Origin: Ahaetulla prasina
Taxonomy: Eukaryota; Chordata; Lepidosauria; Squamata; Colubridae
Assembly: GCF_028640845.1 (NCBI RefSeq)
Contig: NC_080540.1
Coordinates: forward strand, 157,812,438 to 157,876,437
Reading direction: 5' to 3'
Length of the DNA stretch: 64,000 nt
Part shown: piece after piece, positions 32,749 to 44,242 of the stretch
Layout: each line of letters starts with the position of its first letter
Position numbering within the stretch: position 1 is the first letter of the stretch
The notes under the pieces: generated by a model
The model's database searches: none
Told to the model about the DNA's origin: nothing
What the model saw: the letters and a program-made list of their open reading frames with translations, nothing else
Translations under genes and position numbers: made by a program

Positions 32749-34387
32749 CATCAGTTACAGTGGTGATTACATTGTTGGTAGACTTGAAAGACCAGGTTAA
32801 GGATAAGTTGTGGAGAAAATCAACGTAGTTGCTAGGAGCTGAAAACAACTAGATGGCATTAGTCAATTTCCCCCAGTTCAGACAGGTTTGCAAGAACTGG
32901 TAGTAAAACCGTCGGGAGGCTCCGTCCACTCACCTGGACGTCATCATGAAGGTTCTGCACATGTGCAGCCCCATTGCGAATGGATAGTAAAGGTAAGTAG
33001 AACCCACCGCTGCTCTGGTGGTGTCGTAACTGGCAGAAGCTGGGCTAGAGTATCAGAAAGATGCGCTTGTCTTGAAAAAGTCAGCAGGGAGATGTTGGAT
33101 CGGCGGAGAAAATCCTAATATATCTTACAGTGCGGTTGTGAAGATAAGGGGAGACAAAACGGGAGAATATACTGTTTTCCTGCGCTTGAAATAGATTTCA
33201 GGCAGGAGTTACTATCAATTTCAGGTCGGGAAAGCTTATCTTGGTTACAACAGAACCAGATTCAGTTCCCCAGCCTCGGATCCAAATGGGAGACTCCCTA
33301 AGTGGGTCCTGCTTTTTCTTGGAGAATTGTCCAGAAGTGGCGCTGTCAGGTTGTTTCTGTTAAACAGATAGTACATAAATGTGCTTGCATTGGTGTTTTG
33401 TAAGTGAGGTATCCACCTCAGCCATTAGATTTCACAAATTCTCATCCTTCCTCTTTTTAGTCTCTTTTTTTTTTAACAGTGTCTTGGAGTAAGGGGATAT
33501 ATGTGAGATCTAGATGGGAAGCCTTCTGAGCCTCCACGCAAGATTATGTGTGGAGATGAAACAGTAATATGGAGAAAATAGTGGGCGAAAGGTTTTAAGT
33601 TTTTGACTCTGCTCTTTTAACTTGCTGCTTTTAATTCTGGGTCCAGCACCAAAGTGGATAGAGAAAAGGTTAAAAGTTTAAGTGAATGGGGGCAGTATTG
33701 ATGGAATTTGCCTTTTGCTTTACATGTTAACAAATGTACTGTACTGTTGGATCATACAATTACCCCATGTCTGATTTACTTCTCAGACATTTAAAGTTAA
33801 TGCAAACCAAGTCTGAAATTTTGACCTGCCCTTCATTTTTTTCAGTCCAGAACGTGTAATATAAAGTTCTTTGAATCAATATCCATATTGGACTTGATAA
33901 AGCACACTACCAAAGCAATGAAATGCATGCTGTAGCAGTCTTGAACTCAATAGGAATTAATTCCAAGTAAACATGCATAGGATTAAGGTGCAAGTAAGGT
34001 TCTTTTCAGTAGGCTGCATGGTATGATTTCTTCCTGTTCTAGAGCATTATAATCTCCGCAGACTTCCATGTTGCCATAAACCTAAACCCATATGCTAATC
34101 ATGTTGCATGTCAACAGCAGCTTCTATAATCTTGAGTGTCCTATACATCTATGGACAATGTACTGCTCTTCCATTCTTCCATAATAGCGTGTTTTAATTT
34201 TCCGTGCTCTAAACCAGTGAAAATGCAATGGGAACCCCACTGGCTCTTTTCCAGTCCTCTGGCAGTGCTCCAGGACCAAAGTTGCATGTTTGGATGCAGG
34301 AATAAGTTAACAAACCATGGAGATTCTTCTAAACCTTAAATCTGTGTATCTAAGATCTTTTGATAAGATCTTTTGCTTGTGAGAAAA

Positions 34388-35005
34388 GTAGAATAGAATA
34401 GAATTCTTTATTGGCCAAGTGTGATTTGTCTTGGTGCATATGCTCTTGGAGTACATAAAAGAAGATACATTCATCAAGAATCATAAGGTACAACACTTAA
34501 TGATAGTCATAGGGAAACAGTCAATATAAATCTTAAGGATATAAGCAACAAGGTTACAGTCATAGAGTCATAAGTGGGAGGAGATGGGTGATAACAATGA
34601 GAAGACTAATAGTAATGCAGATTTAGTGAATAGTTTGACAATGTTAAGGGAATTATTTGTTTAGCAGAGTAATGGCATTTGGGGAAAAACTGTTCTTGTG
34701 TCTAGTTGTTCTGGTGTGCAGTGCTCTGTAGCGTCATTTTGAGGGTAGGTATTGAAACAGTTTATGTCCAGGATGTGAGGCGTCTGTAAACATTTTCACA
34801 GCCCTCTTTTTAACTCGTGCAGTATACAGGTCCTCAATGGAACGCAGGTTGGTAGCCATTGTTTTTTTCTGCAGTTCTAATTATCCTCTGAAGTCTGTGT
34901 CTGTCTTGTTGGGTTGCAGAAGTAAACCAGACAGTTCTAGAGGTGCAGATGACAGACTCAATAATTCCCCTGTAGAACTGTACCAGCAGTACCCCATGAA
35001 TCATG
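34388..35005 (-). repeat. Snake CR1-L3-type LINE 3' end with AATAG tail
   Basis: On the plus strand it begins with agaatagaatagaattc followed by tttattggccaagtgtgat, the reverse of a LINE 3' end with an AATAG-type tail. Such tails are characteristic of CR1-L3 LINEs in advanced snakes. The right part resembles the ORF2 end. Strongest single hint of a snake. Confidence 0.75.
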
Positions 35006-35132
35006 ACACAAAACAATGCAATTCTTCAAAAGCTTAGTAGTGCTCCTTCATGGTGGTCCCGAGGTCTTCTGTGCACACTAACTATCCACTGGGATAACTA
35101 GTGAAACAGGTGTTTTGGCCAATACCCTAAAG

Positions 35133-35243
35133 CAGGGGTGTCCAAACTTGGTCCTTTTAAGACTTGTGGACTTCAAAGCTGGCTGAGGGACTCTGGGAGT
35201 TGAAGTCCACAAGTCTTAAAGGGACCAAGTTTGGACACCCCTG
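35133..35243. mobile_element. Foldback hAT MITE with perfect 8-bp duplications
   Basis: CAGGGGTGTCCAAACTTGG and its complement form about 45-bp arms. Both sides carry ccctaaag (35125-35132 and 35244-35251). Short, with no coding content. Arms match the 30.88-kb element. Confidence 0.9.
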
Positions 35244-36259
35244 CCCTAAAGGGTGTTGTTCTGTGTGCAGATTTACTGAACCATGAACCAGCATAGACAT
35301 GCTGGACCTTTCAATGGCTAAGACTGCTTTGCAGGGTGATGTTAGAAAAATATACGAGGCCTTGTATGGAATGCCTATTGCCAAGGAAACCAGGAAAGCA
35401 ATTATTTGGTCAACCAAAGGAGTTAAATAAATCCCTTCCAGGCACATGCTTCAGGTTGTTGTATATTCTACAAGCAGCTCCGATGGGTATGTAAGGGTTA
35501 AGCAAACTTGCCACTTTTCAGAACTTTTAATTTTTTTTAATGAAACGTTTTTTAAAAAATAAATTATGAAGATTTGGTGCTTAAGTAGAAAAAGAAACAG
35601 ACTAAACGAGTTCAAATGAAAGAAAAAGAAATTAAGAATGTAACAGGCACATAGGTTTTACACATTTATAGAACCACCTTTTACAGTAGCCTTTTTTTTA
35701 AGAGAAGGGCTCATTCCGGAGGTTCACATCAGGCCAATTTTCATCTGGTTAAGAGATAACAGAAACTAAAGGACAACCATCTCTGCTATCATAGGAAAGA
35801 CTGCTTTATTGGAAGTAAAATAGAGCTGAAAAGTCTGACTTTTAAGTATTACATTAGATGGCTGCATTTTACTGTTATATTTTGCCTGATTTCAAATTAT
35901 GGACATATTTTTTTTTTACTGTAACACGGTTGTGCACTGGCCCAGCAAAGATTCCCACTGACAATGTTTTTCGGCATGTGTACCTCCATTCCCCCCCCCC
36001 GTAGTATATATAAAATGTTATGACTCATTCAACCAATTTCAACAAGGATGATGTCCTCTGAAAGCTATAGTTTGCAATACTTGTATGTTTTGATTTTAGA
36101 AATCCCCAACATACAGTTTTACTTTGAAAAAGTGAAAGTCACACAGCATTGAGGTGAAATCCATCTAAAAGTGGGCTGCTTTAGCTTTTTGGTGAAGGAC
36201 TGGATGATAAAAATCAGATCCACAGGCAAATCTTTGGCAAATGACCCATTTGTTCATGA

Positions 36260-36905
36260 CTATTTGAAATTATAATGGCGTTATGACCAATAGTTGACCA
36301 GACCATGACCAGATTAGTTGCATGCCATTTACAGCCTTCCCTGCCGACTTCCCCAGTAAGTCAATGGGGAAGCCAGCAGGGAAGGTCAAAAGTCACTTAT
36401 TTATTTATTTATTTATTAAATTTTTATACCGCCCTTCTCCCAAAGGACTCAGGGCGGTGTACAGGCAGAATAAAAACAAAAACTTGGGTAAGCCTCTCCT
36501 ACCTGTGCACCCCACTTCAACCCCTCTGTGCTTGTGCTGGCTGCTTATGTACGCTTGCATATCCTCCCCAGTTTTCCCCTAGCCTCCCTCACATCCGACA
36601 CAACACACACCATGCCTTTCGCACCTGATATACACTCACTCCACACACACACACACCCCAGCAGTAGCCACTTGCCTGCCTGCCTGGGACTTGCAGCTTC
36701 CTTCTGGCCTTTCTACTGACTTTTGTTGTGGGAGGTAGGCAGGAAGTTGCCTCACCTAATGACCTTGGGATTTAGTTAACAATGGTAGCTGGGACTACAG
36801 GGATTGCTGTTGCTAAGCAATGCTAACGCACTTCGTAACTGCACTGCTTAGCAATGAAAATTCTGGTCCCAATTGCCATTGTAAGTCGAGGATTACACGA
36901 AATTC
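36260..36905. mobile_element. Decayed tagtcctcgacttac element interrupted by other sequence
   Basis: Left part holds cccagtaagtcaatggggaag; right end holds gtaagtcgaggattac. A LINE 3' end on the minus strand (36.40-36.48 kb) interrupts it. Confidence 0.45.
36404..36478 (-). repeat. LINE 3' end, minus strand
   Basis: (ttta)n followed by taccgcccttctcccaaagg is the reverse complement of the 3' tail of the LINE family at 37.4 kb. Confidence 0.7.
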
Positions 36906-37395
36906 TTTAAAACCATAGTCACCAGTCACAACTGCCTGATATTCGCTTGTAATGTCATGTCAAATAAAGCATAAACGCATACGTTACATACTGTATGCTG
37001 CAATATAAACCCCTATTGTTTCCTGTTTGACAAATGTGTATCCCACAGATTATACACCCCCATGTTATTCAAAACCAAATATTTATTTTATGTGGCGCTC
37101 AGCTGTTGGGACCTGAATGGCTATTAACACTTTTATCGCGTCTTCTTCAGTAAGAAAAGCCTGTTTTGACCTTGTCTGAAAGTGGCTGATTTGTGCACGA
37201 ATCTAGCAAAACAGTCGAGAGTTCTACTGTATTTGAATACCGTTATCTGGCCACATGAAGCTGCCTTGTGACAATGCACTGTGTCTTCAAAACTTCAGAA
37301 ATCCATCTGCATGTCTTTAAGGAAAAAAAAAGGAAAATTAATTTTAAACGCAATTAAGGCACACTGTGAAGAAACTTAATATGCACGGTCACTCA

Positions 37396-38092
37396 TGCTC
37401 TTGTGACATCTCGCCTGGATTACTGCAATGTTCTCTACATGGGGCTCCCCCTGAAGAGCACCCGGAGGCTCCAGTTAGTCCAGAATGCGGCTGCGCGGGT
37501 GATAGAGGGAGCCCCTCGTGGCTCCCATGTGACACCTCTCCTGCACAGACTGCACTGGCTACCTGTGGCCTTCCGGGTGCGCTTCAAGGTTTTGGTAACC
37601 ATCTTCAAAGCGCTCCATGGCTTAGGGCCGGGCTACTTACGGGACCGTCTACTGCCACCGATTGCCTCCCACCGACCCGTGCGCTCTCACAGGGAGGGAC
37701 TCCTTAGGGTGCCGTCCGCCAGGCAGTGCCGACTGCGACACCCAGCGGAAGGGCCTTCTCTGTGGGGGCTCCCACCCTCTGGAACGAACTTCCCCCAGGA
37801 CTCCGCCAACTTCCTGACCTTCGAACCTTCCGCCGTGAGCTTAAAACACATCTATTTATCGGTGCAGGACTGGACTAGAATTTTAATTTTAAATTTAATT
37901 TTAATGGGGTTTGTATCATTTTAATTGTAATTTTAAATTTTGGCCTATTTAAATAAGTTTTTTAATTTAGTGTTTTATCTTGTATTATATTTGTATTTTT
38001 ATCGGGCTGTAAACCGCCCTGAGTCCTTCGGGAGATAGGGCGGTATAAAAATTTGATTAAATAAATAAATAAATAATAAATAAATAATACGT
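37396..38092 (+). repeat. CR1/L2-like LINE 3' fragment, best copy
   Basis: Encodes an ORF2 C-terminus from TSRLDYCNVLYMGLPL through LVQNAAARVI and HRLHWLPVAFRVRFKVLV to GPGYLRDRLLPP, then degenerates. The 3' UTR ends with ccgccctgagtccttcggg and a (aaat)n tail. 5' truncated and not functional. Confidence 0.85.
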
Positions 38093-38227
38093 TATACAAC
38101 AAATTATGTCAATCTCCTCCAAACTGCAGATGAATTCGCTATAATTCCTTTCCTGCATGGGCATGTATACAAGTGGCAACTGATAGCGATCGTAGTCCAG
38201 CATACTTGGAAAGGCTGTTTCAGTTAC

Positions 38228-38617
38228 AAGTAGTCCTCGACGTACAACCACAATTGACCAAAATGTCTGTTGTTAAGTGAGGCATTTGTTAATTGAGTTT
38301 TGCCCCATTTTATGGCCTTTCTTGCCTTAGCTGTTAAGTGAATCACTGCAGTCGATAAGTTAGTAAGTAACCTGGTTGTTAAGTGAATCTGGCTTCCCCA
38401 TTGACTTTGCTTGTCAGAAGGTCGCAAAAGGTGATCACATGACCCTGGGACACAGCAACGGTCATAAATATGAACCACTGGCCAAGCACCTGAATTTTGA
38501 TCACATGATCATGGAGAAAGATCGTAACTGAAAAATGGTCATAAATCACATTTTTCAGTGGTGTAACTTTGAATGGTACTTAATGAACTGTTGTAACTCG
38601 AGGACTATCTGTAGTTG
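38228..38617. mobile_element. Copy of the tagtcctcgacttac DNA element
   Basis: Clear inverted ends: tagtcctcgacgtacaac and gtaactcgaggactatc. About 390 bp with no coding frame, one of the least decayed copies here. Confidence 0.75.
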
Positions 38618-38760
38618 TTAAGATTGAAGATAGTAGAGAGGAGTAAGTATATTTTGCAAAAGTTTTCTTCTTTGAACTTGAAAACACAAATGATTTGGAA
38701 ATGTCTACAGTTTCCTCACAATAGGCAATAAGCGGCAACCAGATTGTATTTAGGTATAAG

Positions 38761-38964
38761 CAGTGGTGAAATCCAATTTTTTTTTTACTACCGGTTCTGT
38801 GGGTGTGGCTTGGTGGGCATGGCAGGGAAAGGATATTGCAAAACCTCCATTCCCACCCCACTCTGGGGCCAGCCAGAGATGGTATTTGCCGGTTCGCGGA
38901 ACTACTCAAAACTTTTGCTACCGGTTCTCCAGAACCCGTCAGAACCTGCTGGATTTTACCCCTG
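38761..38964. mobile_element. hAT-like element with 8-bp duplications
   Basis: Ends cagtggtgaaatcc and ggattttacccctg. Flanks ggtataag and ggtgtaag differ at one base. Contains the taccggttct phrase shared with the elements at 46.75, 50.35 and 63.5 kb. Confidence 0.75.
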
Positions 38965-39095
38965 GGTGTAAGTATTTATCACGTGAAGCCAAAATTACTG
39001 TGCAATACTTTGGATTAAATTCCAAAAAATGTGCTTTAATGTGGTGCAGGATTGCAAATACAGCACCTGTTTACAACTCTTTACAGCAGACCCAC

Positions 39096-39639
39096 TGTTC
39101 TGTTTCCCTTCCCCCAATACTCCCAGCAAAGAGTCCGTCAGAGGCCTTCCTTTTTTTTCCCTTTTATTTACATAGATACATGTCCTGGCCACGTCTACCC
39201 ACGGGCCTGCCAAGTTTCTGGAGATAACGAGGAAATTATAGATAAGGCCAGAATTACTCACGAATATATTCTTCCCTCCATGAATTAGCTTGCGCCAAAT
39301 TCATTGCTTTGTCCGAGACAAAAAACCAGGAAGTCCCGCCTCCTATTTATAGTCTCTGCAGATGTCACTGCATGACAATTATGACTTGGCTTTGTCCCAA
39401 CTCTTCCGCTGCTGCGCACGCCGATCAAGCCTTCGTAATCTTGCGTCCCTCCAAAACTGTTCTTGGGGCGTTGCCAAATCAGAAGAAGGCCCGGGAGAAT
39501 CAGGCCTTGCCGGCCCCTCCCTTTGAGTGGGTGCCAGGGAGGGAGAGGGCTCAAGAGAAGCAGGGCTTGCCAGGTCTTCTCCTCATTTTCTGAATCATCC
39601 GAGTCCAGGAGTCTGGGTCCAGGAACCTGGGTCACAACA
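39096..39639 (-). repeat. 3' LTR of the chromovirus
   Basis: Bounded by TG and CA on the plus strand and next to duplication cccac. It lacks one base in a short C run near 39,585 compared with the other LTR. The upstream pol frame enters this LTR in phase and meets that deletion about 20 codons later. Confidence 0.93.
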
Positions 39640-39689
39640 CTATCCTCACCGCAGGGCCCTTCCCCGGGCTGACGATCGGGATGCGGTCG

Positions 39690-39800
39690 GGCTGGGTTCT
39701 GCTCATGGAAGGCCTGCACCAGGTCAGGGGCATGAACGTCGGAGGCATCTACCCAGGAGAAATCAGTCCCGTATCCCTTCCACGCGATCAAATATTGGAA
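39690..39800 (-). pseudogene. Chromodomain at the end of chromovirus pol
   Basis: The residues [19 protein letters not shown] and then LVQAFHEQ match the chromodomain core (aromatic-Trp-Lys-Gly, then Trp, then a C-terminal helix). In chromoviruses this domain targets integration to modified histones. The frame continues without stop to and across the 3' LTR border. Confidence 0.8.
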
Positions 39801-39910
39801 ACGACCCTTTAGCCAGCGAGAGTCTCGACGCTGTGGACTTCAGATTCCTCCGACCCGTCCTCGGCGACAGTGACGGGTGCTGTTGGGCACCGAAGGGGAC
39901 TCGTGTGGCC

Positions 39911-41521
39911 TCAGGAACCAGAAGGGACCGTGAAAACGGGTGGATCCGCATGGATCGTGGCAGGGTCAGTCGGTAGGCTACCGGGTTGATGACTGCCTCG
40001 ACAGGGAACGGGCCGATGAATCGGTGGTCCAACTTCTTTACCGGACGGGAGGTGTTTGGTGGAGAGCCACACCCGGTCTCCAACTGCCAGCGGGGGCGTT
40101 GCCCGTCGGGAGCGGTCAGCGGACCGTTTGTAGTCCTCCTTTGCCCGATTCAGCTGCTGACGTACCAACTGTTGGACCGCATGCAATTCCGTCAGGAAGG
40201 TCTGCGTTCGGGAACAGGAGAGTCCGTGGTGCCAGAGGAAGAGCCGCGGATGGTACCCCACATTGGCAAAGAACGGGGTCATCTGAGTAGAGGTGTGCTG
40301 AGAGTTGTTAAAAGCAAACTCCGCCAGAGACAGGTAGTCGGCCCAGTTGTCCTGTTGCTGGTTGATGAAGCAACGGAGATACTGTTCCAGTATACCGATG
40401 ACCTTCTCTGTACCCCCGCCGGTCTCCGGATGGTGCGATGACGACAGACATACCTGCACCTCCAACGCGGCCATCAGGCTCTTCCAGAAGCGGGCTGTGA
40501 ACTGAACTCCGCGGTCCGAAACCACCCTGTCCGGTAGACCATGGAGGCGGAAGATGTGCTGCAGAAAGAGACGGGCCGTTTTTGCGGCTGTGGGCAGTCC
40601 GCGGCATGGGATGAAGTGTGCCATCTTGGTGAGCATGTCCACCACCACCAGCACCGTGGTGAACCCAGAGGACGGCGGCAGGTCTGTCAGGAAATCCATA
40701 GAGATCGCCCCCCAGGGTCTGTCGGGTGTCGGCAAGGGTTGGAGGAGCCCGGAGGGGGCCCCCGTGGCGGTCTTGGCTTGCCGGCACGATACGCAGGATG
40801 TCACGTAGGCATGTATATCATGCCGCACTCGGGGCCACCAAAAGGTCCGTGTCACCAGGTGGAGGGTCTTGAAGAACCCAAAATGTCCTGCTGCAGGGTT
40901 GTCGTGGCACTGGGTCATGACGAGGGCTCGGAGTGGTCCTGTGGGCACATATAATCGCCCGAAACTTGAGTAAGTCCTCCTCCAAGGTCCAAGGAGACGT
41001 GGGGCCCACCTCCGCTCTCCTTTGCTGCGACCAGGCGTCCTGGCGCTGCGCCTCGCACCTGGGCCCGCAAGTCCACTGGCTCCGTGCTGCGGCCAAGGCT
41101 TCTGCCGCAGCACTGTCCGTGGAGGAAGGGGTCCTTGGCGCAGAGGTACTCTGGCTTGGGACAGGCCACCCGCCCTCCGGTTGTGACCGCTGGGAATGTA
41201 GGTCACGCGGAAGTTGAACCGGGCAAAAAACAACGACCACCGGATCTGCCGCTGGTTTAACTTCCGAGCTGTGGTGAGGTGCTCGAGATTCCGATGGTCC
41301 GTTCGGACCTCCACCTGATGTCGGGCCCCCTCCAGATGGTGTCGCCAAGCCTCGAATGCAGCCTTGATAGCCAGCAACCCTTTTCCCAGATAGTGTAGTT
41401 GCGCACGGAAGGGTTGAGTTTCGGGGAGTAGTAAGCGCAGGGAAAAGTGTGCCGCCATTCGTCGGAGCCTGTAGCAGCACCGCTCCCAGAGCCACATTGG
41501 ACGCGTCCGTTTCCACCACAA
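39911..41521 (-). pseudogene. Chromovirus RNase H and integrase region
   Basis: A 536-codon frame, the longest surviving pol piece. It starts within RNase H (VRTDHRNLEHL, then RWSLFFARFNF). Next are the integrase zinc region (H-H then CVSCRQAK), the catalytic core with Asp in MDFLTDL and in VSDRGVQFT, and Glu in GGTEKVIGILEQYLR. The GPY/F-like end shifts to the neighbouring frame at about 40.08 kb ([11 protein letters not shown]). Its upstream and downstream parts are in other frames, so a full Pol cannot be made from this copy. Confidence 0.85.
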
Positions 41522-41759
41522 AAGGCCGGAGCGGGTCGGGATGCCTCAGGACGGGTTCCGTGACGAAGGCTTTCTTGAGGGCTGTGAATGCTTCTTGCTG
41601 CGGGGGACCCCACCGAATGCAACCTTCTTCCTGAGGAGCTGGGTAAGTGGAGCTGTCAGTGTGGCGAAGCCGGGATGAAGGTCCGGTAGTAGTTGGCGAA
41701 GCCCAGTAGGCGCTGAACATCCTTCACCCGACGAGGGCTTCCCAGCTACACAAAGCTTC

Positions 41760-42264
41760 TACTTTACATGGGTCCATGGCTATGCCCTCGGGCGAGATGA
41801 TATGCCGAGGAATTCTATGGAAGTCCGGAAGAAGACGCATTTCTCCAGCTTCGCATTGAGTTGTTGCTCCATAGCGTTGCAGAACCAGACTGGCGTGTCG
41901 AAGGTGGCTTTCCTGGACCGGGAGTAAATCAGGATGTCGTCGAGGTAGATAACCACGAACCGATCCAACATGTCTCGGAACACGTCGTTCATGAAGTGCT
42001 GAAAACGGCGGGAGCATTGGTCAACCCAAATGGCATGACAGTGTATTCGTAGTGTCCGTATCGGGTGCGAATGCCGTCTTCCATTTCTCCTTCTCGTATC
42101 CGCACCAGGTTGTAGGCCCCGGAGATCGAGCTTGGTGAAGATCGTGGCCTCCCGCAACCTTTCCAGTAGCTCCGGGATGAGCGGCAGGGGTAGCGATTCC
42201 GCACCGTAATGGCGTTTAGCCGGTAATCACAGCATAGGCGCAAGTCCCCTGTCTTCTTCTTCAC
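41760..42264 (-). pseudogene. Chromovirus reverse transcriptase, frameshifted
   Basis: Readable in two frames: [19 protein letters not shown] and [15 protein letters not shown] in one, FVVIYLDDILIYSRS in another. YLDD at about 41,947-41,936 is the catalytic motif. The frame changes show indels within the domain. Confidence 0.85.
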
Positions 42265-42898
42265 AAAGAGGACCGGGGCCGAGAGGGACTTTGAAGGCGG
42301 ATGAACCCTCGGGCCAGGTTTTTGTCCAGGAAGTCCCTGAGGCGGCCAACTCGGGCTCCGACATGGAATACAGGCGTCCCACAGGCAGTGGTGCGTTGGG
42401 CAGAAGGTCCACGGGGCAATCGTGGGGCCGATGCGGGAGTCGGTCCGCCTCCTTCTCGCTGAACACGTCGGCGAAGTCCGTCAGCTCAGGAGGCAAGGTG
42501 ATGGCAGCGGTGGGGACGTTCTGGCCGGCACAGGTGTGGCGGATGTGATCGACGCACTGCAGACTCGGGAAAGAGATGGCGTTCCGCGACCAGGCCACCT
42601 GAGGATCGTGGGTCCGAAGCCAGGCCAACCCAAGGACCAAGGGAAAATGAAGGTCCGCCGTGACATAAAACTGGATCGCCTCCTCATGGTCCCCAATAGC
42701 CAGGCGCAAAGGCTGGGTGGCGAATTTAATGGGGCCGGACACCAGTTCTCGTCCATCAATTGTCTCTACCCGCATCGGAGGGTCCACCGGAACCACGGGG
42801 ACCGCAAACTGGGTCACAAAGGCCTGGTCCATAAAGTTTGTTGTGGCCCCTGAGTCCACCAGCGCATGCGCCTGGAGCCCGTCCGACTGGTTCCCCAA
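42265..42898 (-). pseudogene. Chromovirus protease and start of RT
   Basis: Contains ALVDSGATTNFMD, with the DSG catalytic triad of retropepsins, then VLGLAWL, the second conserved part of the fold. The connection to RT follows ([22 protein letters not shown]). Its end passes into a different frame from the RT core. Confidence 0.82.
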
Positions 42899-42959
42899 CC
42901 ATATCCGTGTGTCCAGAATCAGATGCCGAGGGGGCCCAGAGTCTACTTCCGCAACGCCC

Positions 42960-43921
42960 AGTGGGGGCTTAGTACGTGCCCGACCTAGGGTTTCCCCGAG
43001 GTCGGGCCTGCTCCGTTTCCCGATTGGTCACGCTGTGATTCGGGGACCGGCGTGCGTGCCCCACTTCGCTTTCTGGGGCAAGAAGCGGCGAAGTGCCGGG
43101 CTCCCCACAGTACAGGCACAATCCCCCTTGGCGCCTCCAGTTCCGCTCCTGGGCTGTTAGGCGAGGTCTGGCGCTCCCAACTCCATGGGCTCTTCCGCAG
43201 CGGTTACAAAACGTGGGGCGACCCTGGGTGCTGGTGGTGCAGGAAGTGGGGTGCAGATGTCGACGGAGGGTCCCGGGGTGCGACGGGACGGTCGCCGTTG
43301 CAGACGGGCATCGAGGCGGAGACAAAGGGCACCAAGTTGTCGAGGGTCCGCGCGCCCACGCGGGCCAGCTCGTCTTGCAATTCCTCTGAGAGTCCCTCCT
43401 GAACGTCCACCAGCGCTGCATCATTCCAGTCAGAGTCCTGGCACAAAAGACGAAATTCGCGATGTACTCCTGCAGGGGCGTTTCCCTTGACGGAGTTCCT
43501 TAAGGCGCCTGGTTGCCGTCAGCATTGAACGGGTCCTCATACATGGTGCGAGGTGCTGCCAAAACGCTGTTGGTCCGCCAGCAGGGGCTGTCCTGGAGCA
43601 AGAGGGCGTGGCCCATCGAGCAGCCGAGCCGGAAAGAAGGTTAATCACGAAGGCCACCTTAGCCCGGTCGTCTGGGAAATCCTCTGGCCTCATAGCCATG
43701 TAGAGCTGGCACTGTCCCAAGAAGGTCGGGAACATCTCAGGCTGCCCAGAAAACTTATCCGCACGGTTATCGGGCACTGCGGCGAGGAGGAGGTGGGAGG
43801 ATGGGGGGCTGCAGGCACATTCCTGGCAGCAAGTTGGCCTGCCAAGTGAGCCACTTGCTGCTGGAGCTGTTGATTAGCCGCGTAGCTGCTCTAACTGCTG
43901 CTGTACCTGCTGCTGATCCAT
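42960..43921 (-). pseudogene. Chromovirus gag, multiply frameshifted
   Basis: The predicted ATG is at 43921-43919, 26 bases after the priming site; it opens with a Gln-rich coil and meets a stop after 15 codons, with the coil continuing in another frame. The Ty3-type capsid is seen in FSGQPEMFPTFLGQCQLYM and FVINLLSGSAARWA. A C-terminal zinc knuckle starts LCLYCGEPG, and its second half is in another frame. Confidence 0.8.
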
Positions 43922-43946
43922 CTTTGGTGGAAGATGTTTTAGTCAG

Positions 43947-43958
43947 GTCTCGGACAAA
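43947..43958 (-). other. Self-priming primer-binding site
   Basis: TTTGTCCGAGAC on the minus strand, one base after the 5' LTR, does not match the usual TGG-start tRNA primer site. It is exactly complementary to 12 bases at the predicted transcript start inside the LTR (44183-44172). Tf1/sushi elements are known to prime from their own 5' end in this way. Confidence 0.75.
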
Positions 43959-44207
43959 ATGTTCTGTTTCCCTTCCCCCAATACTCCCAGCAAAGAGTCC
44001 GTCAGAGGCCTTCCTTTTCCCCCCCTTTTATTTACATAGATACATGTCCTGGCCACGTCTACCCACGGGCCTGCCAAGTTTCTGGAGATAACGAGGAAAT
44101 TATAGATAAGGCCAGAATTACTCACGAATATATTCTTCCCTCCATGAATTAGCTTGCGCCAAATTCATTGCTTTGTCCGAGACAAAAAACCAGGAAGTCC
44201 CGCCTCC

Positions 44208-44215
44208 TATTTATA
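44208..44215 (-). promoter_or_regulatory. TATA box of the chromovirus LTR
   Basis: TATAAATA lies 32 bases upstream of the predicted transcript start at 44183, the expected distance, and supports the self-priming assignment. Confidence 0.75.
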
Positions 44216-44242
44216 GTCTCTGCAGATGTCACTGCATGACAA

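Larger units (their letters stand above)
31656..39095. other. NACA-PRIM1 intergenic region, left part
   Basis: No recognised gene. It contains a palindromic MITE (31.87 kb), SINE (32.55 kb), snake LINE 3' end (34.39 kb), foldback MITE (35.13 kb), LINE fragments (36.4 and 37.4 kb), a tagtcctcgacttac element (38.23 kb) and a hAT-like element (38.76 kb). The stretches 33.0-34.3 and 35.3-36.2 kb show nothing recognisable. Confidence 0.6.
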
